Positions 43,600-51,452 of a stretch of DNA of 64,000 bases are shown here, in pieces; within the stretch, counting starts at the first letter, position 1, and each line of letters opens with the position of its first letter. A model generated the notes under the pieces. The model saw only the letters and a program-made list of their open reading frames with translations, made no database searches and was not told the origin of the DNA. Origin of the DNA: Paenibacillus sp. OK003 (GTDB lineage Bacteria; Bacillota; Bacilli; Paenibacillales; Paenibacillaceae); the NCBI RefSeq assembly GCF_900109515.1, contig NZ_FOBD01000014.1, positions 124,001 through 188,000 of the forward strand, given 5' to 3'. The position numbers and the translations under genes were made by a program.

Positions 43600-43744
43600 G
43601 TCGGTTCGGAAATGTATACGAAGAATAGCTGTTCCCGGGCGGTGGCCATTTTTACACAAAACTCTTTCTTTCCACTCTGTCTGTCCAACGAAGTGATTAG
43701 GACATCGCTATTTCACGATGGCCCCCTCCTGAACGTACGAAAAT

Positions 43745-43792
43745 GATTAAAAACTACCCATGACGCATGTGCGTCACGGGTAGTTTTTAATC
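43745..43792. terminator. Strong bidirectional terminator
   Basis: GATTAAAAACTACCC (43745-43759) pairs with GGGTAGTTTTTAATC (43778-43792), and TGACGCA/TGCGTCA extends the stem inside. The gap 43600-43980 otherwise shows only the hairpin below and no gene. Confidence 0.9.
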
Positions 43793-43902
43793 GCAATCGT
43801 ATCTGCCGGATATCTCCTTTAACCTTACGATTTTTACTCTTTCTTGTCCGCAACCAACCGTGAGAGGCTAGATGCTCCACTACTCAGCAGATCTATTCAA
43901 TA

Positions 43903-43934
43903 AGCAACCGATCACGTTGATCAGCTGCTTTTTT
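43903..43934 (+). terminator. Second hairpin with T-run
   Basis: AGCA and GATCA (43903-43914) pair with TGATC and TGCT (43918-43929) around an internal loop, followed by six T. It may end a short transcript between the sigma factor and the reductase gene. Confidence 0.65.
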
Positions 43935-43980
43935 GGTCTTATTGAACTTTCTTTTAGCGCAGTCACCTTAAGTGACAAGG

Positions 43981-44556
43981 TCATCTAACCGTCTGGTAAA
44001 CGAGACCTATGGCTCCGGAATCAAAAGTTTTATTTTCAATCAGCTTAAGATTGATCTTCTCCGTGATGCCTTGGAATAGCGGCAATCCCTTACCGATCAG
44101 CACGGGAGAAACCGTAATTTTATACTCATCAATTAAATCAAGCTGCATAAGGTGGTGTGCGAACCTGGGACTGCCGAGGATGACCATATCGTTGCCTGGC
44201 TGCTGTTTGAGGTTATTGATCTCTTCCTCGATATTTTCTTTCACGAGTCTTGAATTATTCCAATCAACGGTATCCAGCGTCGTGGAAAAAACAATTTTGG
44301 CTGTCTTTTCGATCCACTCGGCATGATTCCGCTCATGTTCCGAAGCTGATGGGTTTGAAGGCACAGATGGCCAGTAACTGTGCATCATCTGATATGTCCC
44401 ACGCCCCCATAAGACAGTGTCGGCAGTACTCAGAATTTCTTTCGCGTGTCTCTCCAAATCAGCATCGTAGGCAACCCAGCCAATGTCCATTGCACCTTCC
44501 GGCCCTTCTACAAAACCGTCAAGCGATGCGTGCAGAAATAGAACGAGTTTTCTCAT
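43981..44556 (-). CDS. RibD C-terminal/dihydrofolate-reductase-fold protein
   Basis: A 191-residue protein; ATG 44556 lies eight bases after AAAGGAG. It reads MRKLVLFLHASLDGFVEGPE, then TVLWGRGTYQMM, and VILGSPRFAHHLMQLDLIDEYKITVSPVLIGKG. This is the dihydrofolate reductase family/RibD_C pattern of about 190 residues (YyaP/YwjB-like). It is likely an NADPH-dependent reductase of unknown substrate, not the housekeeping DHFR. It is monocistronic. Confidence 0.92.
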   Translation of the reverse strand: MRKLVLFLHASLDGFVEGPEGAMDIGWVAYDADLERHAKEILSTADTVLWGRGTYQMMHSYWPSVPSNPSASEHERNHAEWIEKTAKIVFSTTLDTVDWNNSRLVKENIEEEINNLKQQPGNDMVILGSPRFAHHLMQLDLIDEYKITVSPVLIGKGLPLFQGITEKINLKLIENKTFDSGAIGLVYQTVR

Positions 44557-44802
44557 TTTCAGTTCTCCTTTGTGCATAAGGGATATCTAACTTTACACTT
44601 ACTACATTTTACCCTAATTCAACTTGGGTTGATTCTTATGGATTGGCACGATCCGACCAACATATTTTTCTTATTCGATGAGGTATCCTCATATTCCTTG
44701 TTGTCTTAATGAGCAGTCTTAAGCACGAATCTATATTCAGACTTTTTTCAGGTAGAGGCATTATACTATTCCCGAATCCTGTACTGGAAAAGGAGTTTTG
44801 GC

Positions 44803-46386
44803 ATGTCTAAGGTGATCCATAAGTCGCTTTATCTCATTCTGCTTGTTTTTGTCGGCGTGTTTATCGTTTCGTCCCTGTTAATCCGAGCACAGTACAACTA
44901 CGCCTTGTACGGGGATAATCCGATTCTGGGTACACAGCAGTGGAGTATTTTTATCCCGGTGATTGCTTTGCTTCTAATTTTGGGAATCGGATTGTACCGC
45001 CTTTGTCTGAAGCTGAACAAATACAGTCCCAAAGTTGTCATTCCGGGGGTGCTGCTATGTTCAATTGCTATTCAAATTATCATTATCTTCGTGTTTCCAC
45101 GAGTGCCTACGGATGATTCACAGACCGTGCTTTCACTCACGATGAACATGCTCTACGATCAGGATTATTCTTCGTTCGAAACGGGCGGATATCTGCACAT
45201 GTTCCCGTTTAACTTTTCCACCGTCTTGTATTTAAAAACATTGCTGTACCTGTTTCCGGATAATTATCTGGTGATTAAGCTGTTCAATATTTTGTTTGCA
45301 ACGGTAACGACATTAATGATTTATCTCATTTATAAACAGTTAAATCCTAAGTCCACGGAACGTGATTACGGAGTTCTGATCTTTGCAGCGACGTATCTGC
45401 CATCCCTGTTTCTGAACAACCTGATCTATAACGATGTCATTGCTACGGCACTTCTGACGTCTTGTTTATACTTCTTGATTCGGTTTACACGTGAAAAGTC
45501 TTGGCAGACAATCGTCATTGCCGCCATTCTACTAGCCATTGGCAACTACTTCCGAAGCATTGGCGTTATTGTGCTGATTGCTGCTATATTAACCATTCTG
45601 CTGAATATGCGAAGTATTGGATTGAAGAAAGTGATTGCCTCCATCTTCGTGCTGGCTATTTTGATTAACGTCCCAGGGTGGACTCAGAATGCGGTCTTGA
45701 AATCTTCAGGTGCTGTAAGTGAACCTGTTGGGGAAAATTCGGCACCGGTCTATATGTGGCTGAACATGGGTATTAATCTGGAACGATTCGGCTTTTGGGA
45801 TAACATGGAGAGCTACAATATCTACCAGAGACAGGCCAACTATAATAAAGCTGAAAGTACAGAACTGTACAAGCAGGAGATTGAACGCAAGCTATCGGAA
45901 GCCAGCTTAAGTGACTTGGCCCAGATGTATTACAAAAAGATCATTTGGACCTGGACCGAAGGGACCTACCAAATGGATCGATATGGCCTTGGCAACGAAA
46001 GCTCCTCGGGAATGGGAGGAGGAAGAGGTGGCGGAATTGCCGGCTCCTACAGTTATACCAATGCGGTAACAGACTTATTCAAGGGAGATTCCGTCTACCG
46101 GACGGGGGTGCTTTGGATCGTTTATGTGATGAATTTCATGATGTACTGTTTTATTTTCATTCGCTTGGTCGGTGGGATTCGTGGAAAGCGGTATGACGAA
46201 GTCTCTTTGATTCTGGTTATTCTCGGATTTATCGGGTTCTACATTCTGTGGGAGATTAAATCGAGGTATATCTACCCCGTATACCCGCTGCTGGTTGTAT
46301 TGTCGTACATGGGATTTAAAGATGTGTATAACTTCATGTTTCATAGAAAACTTGGCTGGGAACGTTCTTCCCTGAGAAAAGGGTGA
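44803..46386 (+). CDS. GT39/ArnT-like membrane glycosyltransferase
   Basis: A 527-residue protein with about 11 TM helices, from ATG 44803 (AAAAGGAG). After the first helices comes an extracellular loop with the acidic pair PTDDSQT, the usual catalytic Asp context of GT-C enzymes, then the pattern YLKTLLYLFPDNYLVIKLFN. The C-terminal region has a Gly-rich loop (SSGMGGGRGGGIAGSY). It probably transfers a sugar from a polyprenyl phosphate to a protein or envelope glycan. The next gene starts six bases after its stop, so the pair is cotranscribed. Confidence 0.82.
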   Translation: MSKVIHKSLYLILLVFVGVFIVSSLLIRAQYNYALYGDNPILGTQQWSIFIPVIALLLILGIGLYRLCLKLNKYSPKVVIPGVLLCSIAIQIIIIFVFPRVPTDDSQTVLSLTMNMLYDQDYSSFETGGYLHMFPFNFSTVLYLKTLLYLFPDNYLVIKLFNILFATVTTLMIYLIYKQLNPKSTERDYGVLIFAATYLPSLFLNNLIYNDVIATALLTSCLYFLIRFTREKSWQTIVIAAILLAIGNYFRSIGVIVLIAAILTILLNMRSIGLKKVIASIFVLAILINVPGWTQNAVLKSSGAVSEPVGENSAPVYMWLNMGINLERFGFWDNMESYNIYQRQANYNKAESTELYKQEIERKLSEASLSDLAQMYYKKIIWTWTEGTYQMDRYGLGNESSSGMGGGRGGGIAGSYSYTNAVTDLFKGDSVYRTGVLWIVYVMNFMMYCFIFIRLVGGIRGKRYDEVSLILVILGFIGFYILWEIKSRYIYPVYPLLVVLSYMGFKDVYNFMFHRKLGWERSSLRKG

Positions 46387-46391
46387 TCCAT

Positions 46392-46979
46392 ATGCGAAAA
46401 AATGGTTATCTCACATCGGCTATGCTCTTGCTGCTGACCTGCTCCGTTTTGCTCTCTGCTTGTGATGTTATTACTGCCCAGAACATTACGAATACCGGTT
46501 CTGCACAAGGCATAAACGGTGGCGGAATGATGAATGGCGGTGGCCCGGGTATGAATGGAGGAACACAGAGGGGCGGGGGGCAAGGGATGAATGGCAGAAC
46601 AGGTGGTCAGGACAATATGCGGGGGATGATGAATGCCGATCTTACAGGCAGAGTGATCTCTGCCACAGGCAGTACCGTCACGATCTCGTTGCTTGAGGTG
46701 GAGGATAACTCATCCACAGACTCCACGAATGGAAATGGAAGACAACCAGGCGCCACCAGAGGCGGAAGCATGGATTTGAAAGATACGGGCATCGAAATGA
46801 AATTGAACATCAGTGGGGATGTGGATATCACGGAAGGCATGGGCATGGGTGCCCCAGGCAACAACCAAAACGCTAATTCATCCATTCAGGTGTCTGATCT
46901 GAAAGAGGGAGATGTCGTTAGGGTTTGGTATAAGGAGAGCACCCAGATCGTAGAACGAATGGTTGTTACACAGTCTTGA
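46392..46979 (+). CDS. Gly/Met/Asn-rich lipoprotein
   Basis: A 195-residue protein from ATG 46392. The signal ends with lipobox LLSAC. Residues about 38-80 are a low-complexity Gly-Met-Asn-Arg stretch (GGGMMNGGGPGMNGG). The rest has an OB-like/DUF5666-like beta pattern (LTGRVISATGSTVTISLLEV, DLKEGDVVRVWYKES). Its neighbour upstream, a glycosyltransferase, carries a similar Gly-rich loop. Its role is unknown; Met-rich repeats might bind copper, but this is speculation. Confidence 0.8.
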   Translation: MRKNGYLTSAMLLLLTCSVLLSACDVITAQNITNTGSAQGINGGGMMNGGGPGMNGGTQRGGGQGMNGRTGGQDNMRGMMNADLTGRVISATGSTVTISLLEVEDNSSTDSTNGNGRQPGATRGGSMDLKDTGIEMKLNISGDVDITEGMGMGAPGNNQNANSSIQVSDLKEGDVVRVWYKESTQIVERMVVTQS

Positions 46980-47048
46980 TATTCGTTGCCTATGATTATC
47001 TGATGGAGTATTATGGAAATAAATTGTTTTTCGGAAGGAGTGAGCGTC

Positions 47049-47111
47049 ATGAAACGACGGGCTAAGATGATGCAAAGCGTGACTACAACAATTAAGGTGA
47101 TTGCGAACTGA
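47049..47111 (+). CDS. Possible 20-residue basic peptide
   Basis: ATG 47049 follows a strong GGAAGGAG at eight bases, and the frame reads MKRRAKMMQSVTTTIKVIAN before TGA. The strong ribosome site is the only evidence for translation. It may be a leader peptide or the start of a deleted gene. The 46980-47364 gap also holds a hairpin at about 47213-47262 and a terminator. Confidence 0.35.
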   Translation: MKRRAKMMQSVTTTIKVIAN

Positions 47112-47267
47112 ATAGATCCGGCAGAGCAACGGACGCATGGTGAAGTTTTAAAGTTCGCTAATGTGACGATCTGAAGTCTGCCGACATATAGGGATATAAC
47201 TGCTCATTTTTCCTGGAGTGCACGAGGTTTGTTTGCTTATGCAATTTCTCGTACGTCCAGAATTTTT

Positions 47268-47297
47268 AAAGCCGCAGGCATAGCCTGCGGCTTTTTG
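47268..47297 (+). terminator. Strong terminator
   Basis: AAAGCCGCAGGC (47268-47279) pairs with GCCTGCGGCTTT (47283-47294) with an ATA loop and five T. A 13-bp imperfect stem CTGGAGTGCACGAG/CTCGTACGTCCAG ends just before it, so a short structured RNA may end here. Confidence 0.93.
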
Positions 47298-47364
47298 CGC
47301 TCAAAAATAGGATTCGGAACTCTAAAAGCGTTCTATATTAAATGACCACTAAGGAGATAAGCCC

Positions 47365-47811
47365 ATGTTAAAACTTGATTGGGATGGTTTTGCGAATTGG
47401 CCCGTTACACAGCAAAACTTCGGGTTAATTCATTATGATTTTGAACTGGATAATGTCTTCTATGACGAGGAGAGTCATTCCTGTTACGCCATTGATTTCG
47501 ATGACGCCATGTACCACTGGTACGCAATGGATGTAGAGCAGAGTCTGGATAGTTTACGGGATGAAATTCAGCCGGATGAATGGGAGCAGAAGAAGCGAAT
47601 ATTCTTGCAAGGGTACTGGAAGGAAGTAGGAGACGCCTATGATATGAAGTCGATGTTCCCGGCATGTCGTCGCTTTGCCAATCTGTACGGTTATGTACGT
47701 GTGCTTCGATCTGGGGCAGAACAATGGACGCATGAGCCGGAATGGATGAGTGGATTAAGAGCAAGGCTGGATAAAGCGATGACAGTGAAAGCAAAACAGT
47801 TTGGTCAGTAG
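47365..47811 (+). CDS. N-terminally short aminoglycoside phosphotransferase-like protein
   Basis: A 148-residue protein from ATG 47365 with AAGGAGATAAG in place. It begins just before the catalytic loop GLIHYDFELDNVFYD (HxDxxxxN), followed by AIDFDDAMYHWYAMDV (metal-binding DFD). This is the C-terminal lobe of an APH-type kinase. Full-length relatives have about 300-330 residues, and the N-terminal ATP-binding lobe is absent. Either the gene is a 5'-truncated remnant that has gained a start, or the lobe is encoded elsewhere. On its own it should not bind ATP normally. Confidence 0.75.
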   Translation: MLKLDWDGFANWPVTQQNFGLIHYDFELDNVFYDEESHSCYAIDFDDAMYHWYAMDVEQSLDSLRDEIQPDEWEQKKRIFLQGYWKEVGDAYDMKSMFPACRRFANLYGYVRVLRSGAEQWTHEPEWMSGLRARLDKAMTVKAKQFGQ

Positions 47812-48038
47812 CAGACCCTCCAACTACCGGCCAAATGATCCTCATTACTTTTTTGGCCAAGATGATTTAGCTTAAATCAGGCATCTGCATATGCACAACG
47901 AAATAATGATTGATTTTTTATTCGTCTCCATTGTAACATTAGATTAAGCGCTATACCTTTTATTAGAAATCAATGTTGATTACATGGAAACCGGCAAGCC
48001 GTATCACCAATTGAATGAAAAGGAAGGTCATAACGAAC

Positions 48039-48569
48039 ATGGACGACAAAAAGTTAATTATCTTTTTTGACAGCGGCGATACCATCGTTGATGAATCGAC
48101 CGAGATTCGGGACGAAGAAGGAATTGTTCTGAGTGCGGACCTGATTCCGGGTGCGGATATCACGATTCAAAAGCTTCATGAAAAAGGGTACACGCTGGCC
48201 CTGGTTGCTGACGGCGATGCACAATCCTTCAAGAACGTATTTAAGCAGCATGGACTTCATGATTATTTTAGTACAATGATTATTTCGGAGAATATTAAAG
48301 CCAGCAAGCCAAGCCCGCGGATGTTTAAGGCAGCCATTGGTGCCCTTGATTTGTCGGAAGGGGATTTTTCAAGAACAGTGATGATTGGTAATAACCTGAG
48401 TCGTGATATGAAGGGAGCCAACGCACTTGGCATCACCAGCATCTTTCAAAGCTGGACGCCGCGTTATCCTCATGAGCCGGTGGATGAAACAGAGCGTCCG
48501 ACTTACACAGTTGGTGAACCGCTGGAGCTGCTTGAACTTATTGAACGGCTAAATGCCGAGGTCAAATAA
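48039..48569 (+). CDS. HAD-family hydrolase with variant first motif
   Basis: A 176-residue protein from ATG 48039; an ATG at 48015 would add eight residues. Motif I reads FFDSGDTIVDE, where DxDGT is normal, so the second Asp is shifted (D-S-G-D-T). Motif II/III region is IISENIKASKPSPRMFKAAI with the Lys, and motif IV is MIGNNLSRDMKGAN. It is a small phosphatase-like protein without a cap domain of usual size. The altered motif I may change or reduce phosphohydrolase activity, though such variants exist in the family. Confidence 0.85.
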   Translation: MDDKKLIIFFDSGDTIVDESTEIRDEEGIVLSADLIPGADITIQKLHEKGYTLALVADGDAQSFKNVFKQHGLHDYFSTMIISENIKASKPSPRMFKAAIGALDLSEGDFSRTVMIGNNLSRDMKGANALGITSIFQSWTPRYPHEPVDETERPTYTVGEPLELLELIERLNAEVK

Positions 48570-48588
48570 ATAAATGTTTGCTTGCCAT

Positions 48589-48656
48589 GCCCATGAGCAG
48601 AGAAGGATTGAATGTCATTCAACCTTCTGCTTCATGGGCTATCTTTACTTTTTTAT
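48589..48656 (+). terminator. Terminator after the HAD gene
   Basis: GCCCATGA (48589-48596) pairs with TCATGGGC (48632-48639), with an inner stem AAGGATTGAA/TTCAACCTT, and a T-rich tail (CTTTACTTTTTT). Confidence 0.8.
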
Positions 48657-48788
48657 GTGAGAAAATGATAGAATGATCGTTAAAACCGGAACTGGGGTAG
48701 GTGTTCACATGGAGAAACCACATCGGAAGGCGAGCTCGTCAAGGAGTTATTCAAGTGGCGAAGAATGTATATTTATCCCAATCCTTAT

Positions 48789-48965
48789 TCAGAACACTAA
48801 TTTATAAATTGCATACCCTATTACCAATAATATAATGAGGATTCCAGTGCCTTTCCATCCCCAACCGCCAACTAAATCTGCGAAGCTTCCTAATTGAGTA
48901 CGATTTATGCCATCACCGAACGTACCCAGGGGGTTTCCCTTTAATTCTTGTTGTCTCAAACGTTT
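48789..48965 (-). pseudogene. Remnant of a DUF6366-like small membrane protein
   Basis: The minus strand reads KRLRQQELKGNPLGTFGDG, NRTQLGSFADLVGGWGWKG and a C-terminal TM helix ILIILLVIGYAIYKLVF before a stop at 48789. This is the recognisable C-terminal part of DUF6366 proteins. No ATG or GTG precedes it in frame; a stop lies upstream near 49030, and the only possible start is TTG at 48959 without a ribosome site. I therefore call it a 5' truncated remnant. The rest of the 48657-49038 gap shows only weak fragments on the plus strand. Confidence 0.6.
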
Positions 48966-49038
48966 AAAAAGAGCACAGGTGATCCAAAGTAAGTCAGGAA
49001 CGCTTTGTGCTCTTTGCTGTATTCAAATGATGTAGGAG

Positions 49039-49644
49039 TTATGGTTCGATACTAAGATCAAAATTGGGCTCACACATATAGTCGATCGGGTAGAGATCAT
49101 CTCTGGCCGAGATTAATGCACGAAGGTGCAGGTAGCGATGATGGGGTTGCACCACACCACCACCGATAGAATAGGGGACAAGTTCAGCTACGACGAAAAC
49201 ATCCTCTGCATTATTACATTTGAAGATTACATTATTCGTGTTACACACTTCCTCCATATAACTGTAGGTCATGACATGGAAGGAACGTCCCTTCCAATTC
49301 GTCTTAATCACTTTATAGGACTGCGTCCGTACAAGATCAAGATAACGCTCCAGTGCAAAGGTATGCTCGAACTGGGTGATGTACCCCTTTTTATCCACAT
49401 CAATCGTAAATTCCACATCATAGCTTACGTGAAACTCTTCTTGGTACGTTCCCTTCATCATCTTCATCGCATCAAAATATGAACCGAATCCGGGATCTTC
49501 CATGTAGGGAATGGCAATGAGTTCAGCGTTAACGTGATGAGTAATCTCGCTGTTGCTGGAAACACCCCTATTAAACTTGGTAGGCTGAAGGTCAATTGAC
49601 CCAATCATGCTCCCGGGGAAACCGGGACTGCAACTTATTCGCAT
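49039..49644 (-). CDS. Hypothetical protein, beta-rich, unrecognised
   Basis: A 201-residue protein. ATG 49644 is chosen because AAGGAG lies six bases upstream; the ATG two codons earlier abuts the site. No signal peptide or TM helix is visible. Segments EEFHVSYDVEFTIDVDKKGYITQF, VFVVAELVPYSIGG, and HHRYLHLRALISARDDLYPIDYMCEP suggest alternating strands. I do not recognise the family. It is flanked by a gene remnant and structured repeats, in a region that has gained or lost material. Confidence 0.7.
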   Translation of the reverse strand: MRISCSPGFPGSMIGSIDLQPTKFNRGVSSNSEITHHVNAELIAIPYMEDPGFGSYFDAMKMMKGTYQEEFHVSYDVEFTIDVDKKGYITQFEHTFALERYLDLVRTQSYKVIKTNWKGRSFHVMTYSYMEEVCNTNNVIFKCNNAEDVFVVAELVPYSIGGGVVQPHHRYLHLRALISARDDLYPIDYMCEPNFDLSIEP

Positions 49645-49790
49645 AGTCATCTCCTTGGTTGTTAGTCAATCATTAGACGAAAGAATGAAGGTAAAGTTGC
49701 ACCAGAATAAGGGAATTGAGGATGGTTATGCTAGAACCTATTTCCAATCGTCTTGCTCTTTTGATACAGTATCATAGTAAAACCCGGGAA

Positions 49791-49839
49791 TTACACAGCG
49801 ATCGGAAGGTTATTCTGTCATCGGAGTGGCAAGTGTAAA
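49791..49839 (+). repeat. Structured intergenic repeat, copy A
   Basis: TTACAC (49791-49796) pairs with GTGTAA (49833-49838). Between lie GCGATCGGAAGGTTATTCTG and CGGAGTGGCAA. ATCTTTAG follows, as it nearly does after copy B. The same orientation is kept in all four copies. Confidence 0.65.
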
Positions 49840-49921
49840 TAATCTTTAGTTCAATTGATATAGTACCAGAGGGTTTACTCATCATGGCCTGCAGCATGTT
49901 CTATTCATTACGAGGCTTACT

Positions 49922-50005
49922 ATGTTATCCAATAAAGTGATTAATTATTGTCAAAATAAGGGCTGGTGGCATGAAGATGTGCCAGCAGAGTACGAAGCCG
50001 CGTGA
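49922..50005 (+). CDS. Possible 27-residue peptide or gene fragment
   Basis: The frame from ATG 49922 encodes INYCQNKGWWHEDVPAEYEAA at its end, with a GAGG about seven bases upstream. It looks protein-like, as if it were the end of a longer protein, but no longer frame is open. Apart from it, the 49645-50201 gap contains two repeat copies and a terminator. Confidence 0.3.
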   Translation: MLSNKVINYCQNKGWWHEDVPAEYEAA

Positions 50006-50083
50006 CGTTTTGCATTATTATAAGGAACAGTAGGGAGCGTGAACGAAACTGATTCTATTGGATTACAAAAAGAAAAGGGTACC

Positions 50084-50124
50084 CTGTCTGCCAGATCGAT
50101 CATTGGCTGTGGGGTGCCCTTTCT
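50084..50124 (+). terminator. Terminator between repeat copies A and B
   Basis: AAAGGGTACCC (50084-50094) pairs with GGGTGCCCTTT (50112-50122, one G-T pair), with an inner CCAG/TTGG stem and TTCTT after it. Confidence 0.7.
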
Positions 50125-50140
50125 TATGTCTGACTGTAAA

Positions 50141-50190
50141 ATCATACCGGATCGGAAGATTGTTCTGCCACTGTAGTGGTAAAGTATGAT
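50141..50190 (+). repeat. Structured intergenic repeat, copy B
   Basis: ATCATAC (50141-50147) pairs perfectly with GTATGAT (50184-50190). Inside are CGGATCGGAAGATTGTTCTG and the small hairpin CCACT-GT-AGTGG. It ends 11 bp before the stop codon of the minus-strand DHHW gene. Confidence 0.65.
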
Positions 50191-50201
50191 CCTTCATCGA
50201 C

Positions 50202-51413
50202 TTAATCTTTAGATCCATAAGGGAAAAATTCATCTACGAGATCCTGCGGCGATATGGACACAAAGACGTGATCCAGGTCGGTTTTGCTGGCGAAATCCAC
50301 GATGTCTCCCGTATAATACCTTGGATCAATCAGATAAATCTCGGACACGACAGTCGACAGGAAGGAGATCATCGGCACTGCTAGAGAGTCCTTGATGAAC
50401 AATACCTTGAGTCCATTCGAGTTGTCTTTGTTCACCACATGAACGATTCCCTGATTTCCGTACAGGTACGTAAAGTACTTGTCAGCGGTTAGATCATAGG
50501 TAGCTCCTTGTACATTCAGCGGATAGGTCGTGAGCAGAGCATCCTCAAAGCGGCCGTTCAGTGTGGCTTCCGTCTCGCCGGTCTTGAAGTAGAAGGAATA
50601 GTCCGTTTTGAACTTCGGATAAATTAGATCAAAGTCATCGTCTCCCGCAAAGTATTTCCCGGCTTTTCGACCCTGTGATCCAATGAAAATGTCCTGATAC
50701 GGAACCACATTATAGTTATTTAAGTCCGTGAAATAATGATCCGGGTCCAGCGGCTTGTCGTACATGCCGTCCAGATGATTCACCAGCTGGCCAAAGCCCC
50801 AGAACGCGGTTTTAATTTTCCAGTGGTGATCCGTGGTGAAAAAGAGATCCTTTGCCGGAATGCCACTTTCCAACAGCCCTTCGCGCAGATCCACCGTATC
50901 AATGCCATCCTGCTTGAGATTGGTTAGAAAGCCATCGGCGGTTTCGTTGTTATAATTGTAAGGAATGCCTTCCGGGAACTGGGTATACCCACGTACGTAT
51001 TTGTCTGGTGTCATCACATAGGTCAGCTTAGTTTTGGGGTCCAATTGTGCTTCCAGCGCAGCAACCCGATCCGACAGATCTTTTGTATCCGTCGGCCCTG
51101 TAGCGAAGTAGGTATAGTGCAGCTTGCCCTCCATGTCTTTTACGACCTCGAAGTTGTTCTCCTCGTTCTTCCACATGAGTGACTGCATATATCCATACGC
51201 TTCCACGAAGCCGAATTTATCGAAGACATGTTCATTAATGTCGTCATTCAGTTCGTGAATCAGTTCTTTGGCTTCAGAATAATGGAAGTCCGCTGAGGCA
51301 AGTGTCTTTTGGATCGGCCCGAAGGATTGAATGATGTTCAGAACAGAGAATGTCACGAGCACGAGAATGAAGAGGAAAGCCGTGATTCTCTTTTTGGCTA
51401 AAAAGTTGTGCAT
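50202..51413 (-). CDS. DHHW-motif (AlgX/AlgJ-like) polysaccharide acylation protein
   Basis: A 403-residue protein from ATG 51413 (GAGAGAAGG upstream). One N-terminal TM helix (about 10-30) anchors it outside the cell. The family motif is FFTTDHHWKIKTAF, with Asp-His as catalytic residues in the SGNH-like fold. The nucleophile region is probably VLFIKDSLAVPMISFL. DHHW proteins work with MBOAT acyltransferases to O-acetylate polysaccharides such as alginate. The MBOAT gene lies 39 bp upstream in the same operon, which supports that role. Confidence 0.88.
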   Translation of the reverse strand: MHNFLAKKRITAFLFILVLVTFSVLNIIQSFGPIQKTLASADFHYSEAKELIHELNDDINEHVFDKFGFVEAYGYMQSLMWKNEENNFEVVKDMEGKLHYTYFATGPTDTKDLSDRVAALEAQLDPKTKLTYVMTPDKYVRGYTQFPEGIPYNYNNETADGFLTNLKQDGIDTVDLREGLLESGIPAKDLFFTTDHHWKIKTAFWGFGQLVNHLDGMYDKPLDPDHYFTDLNNYNVVPYQDIFIGSQGRKAGKYFAGDDDFDLIYPKFKTDYSFYFKTGETEATLNGRFEDALLTTYPLNVQGATYDLTADKYFTYLYGNQGIVHVVNKDNSNGLKVLFIKDSLAVPMISFLSTVVSEIYLIDPRYYTGDIVDFASKTDLDHVFVSISPQDLVDEFFPYGSKD

Positions 51414-51452
51414 GCTTGTGCCTTCTCTCAGAGAGTTAGTCTATAAATTGAC

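Noticed and set aside
49951..50145. 64-codon minus-strand frame
   Set aside because: It crosses a terminator and a repeat copy, has no ribosome site, and no recognisable motif.
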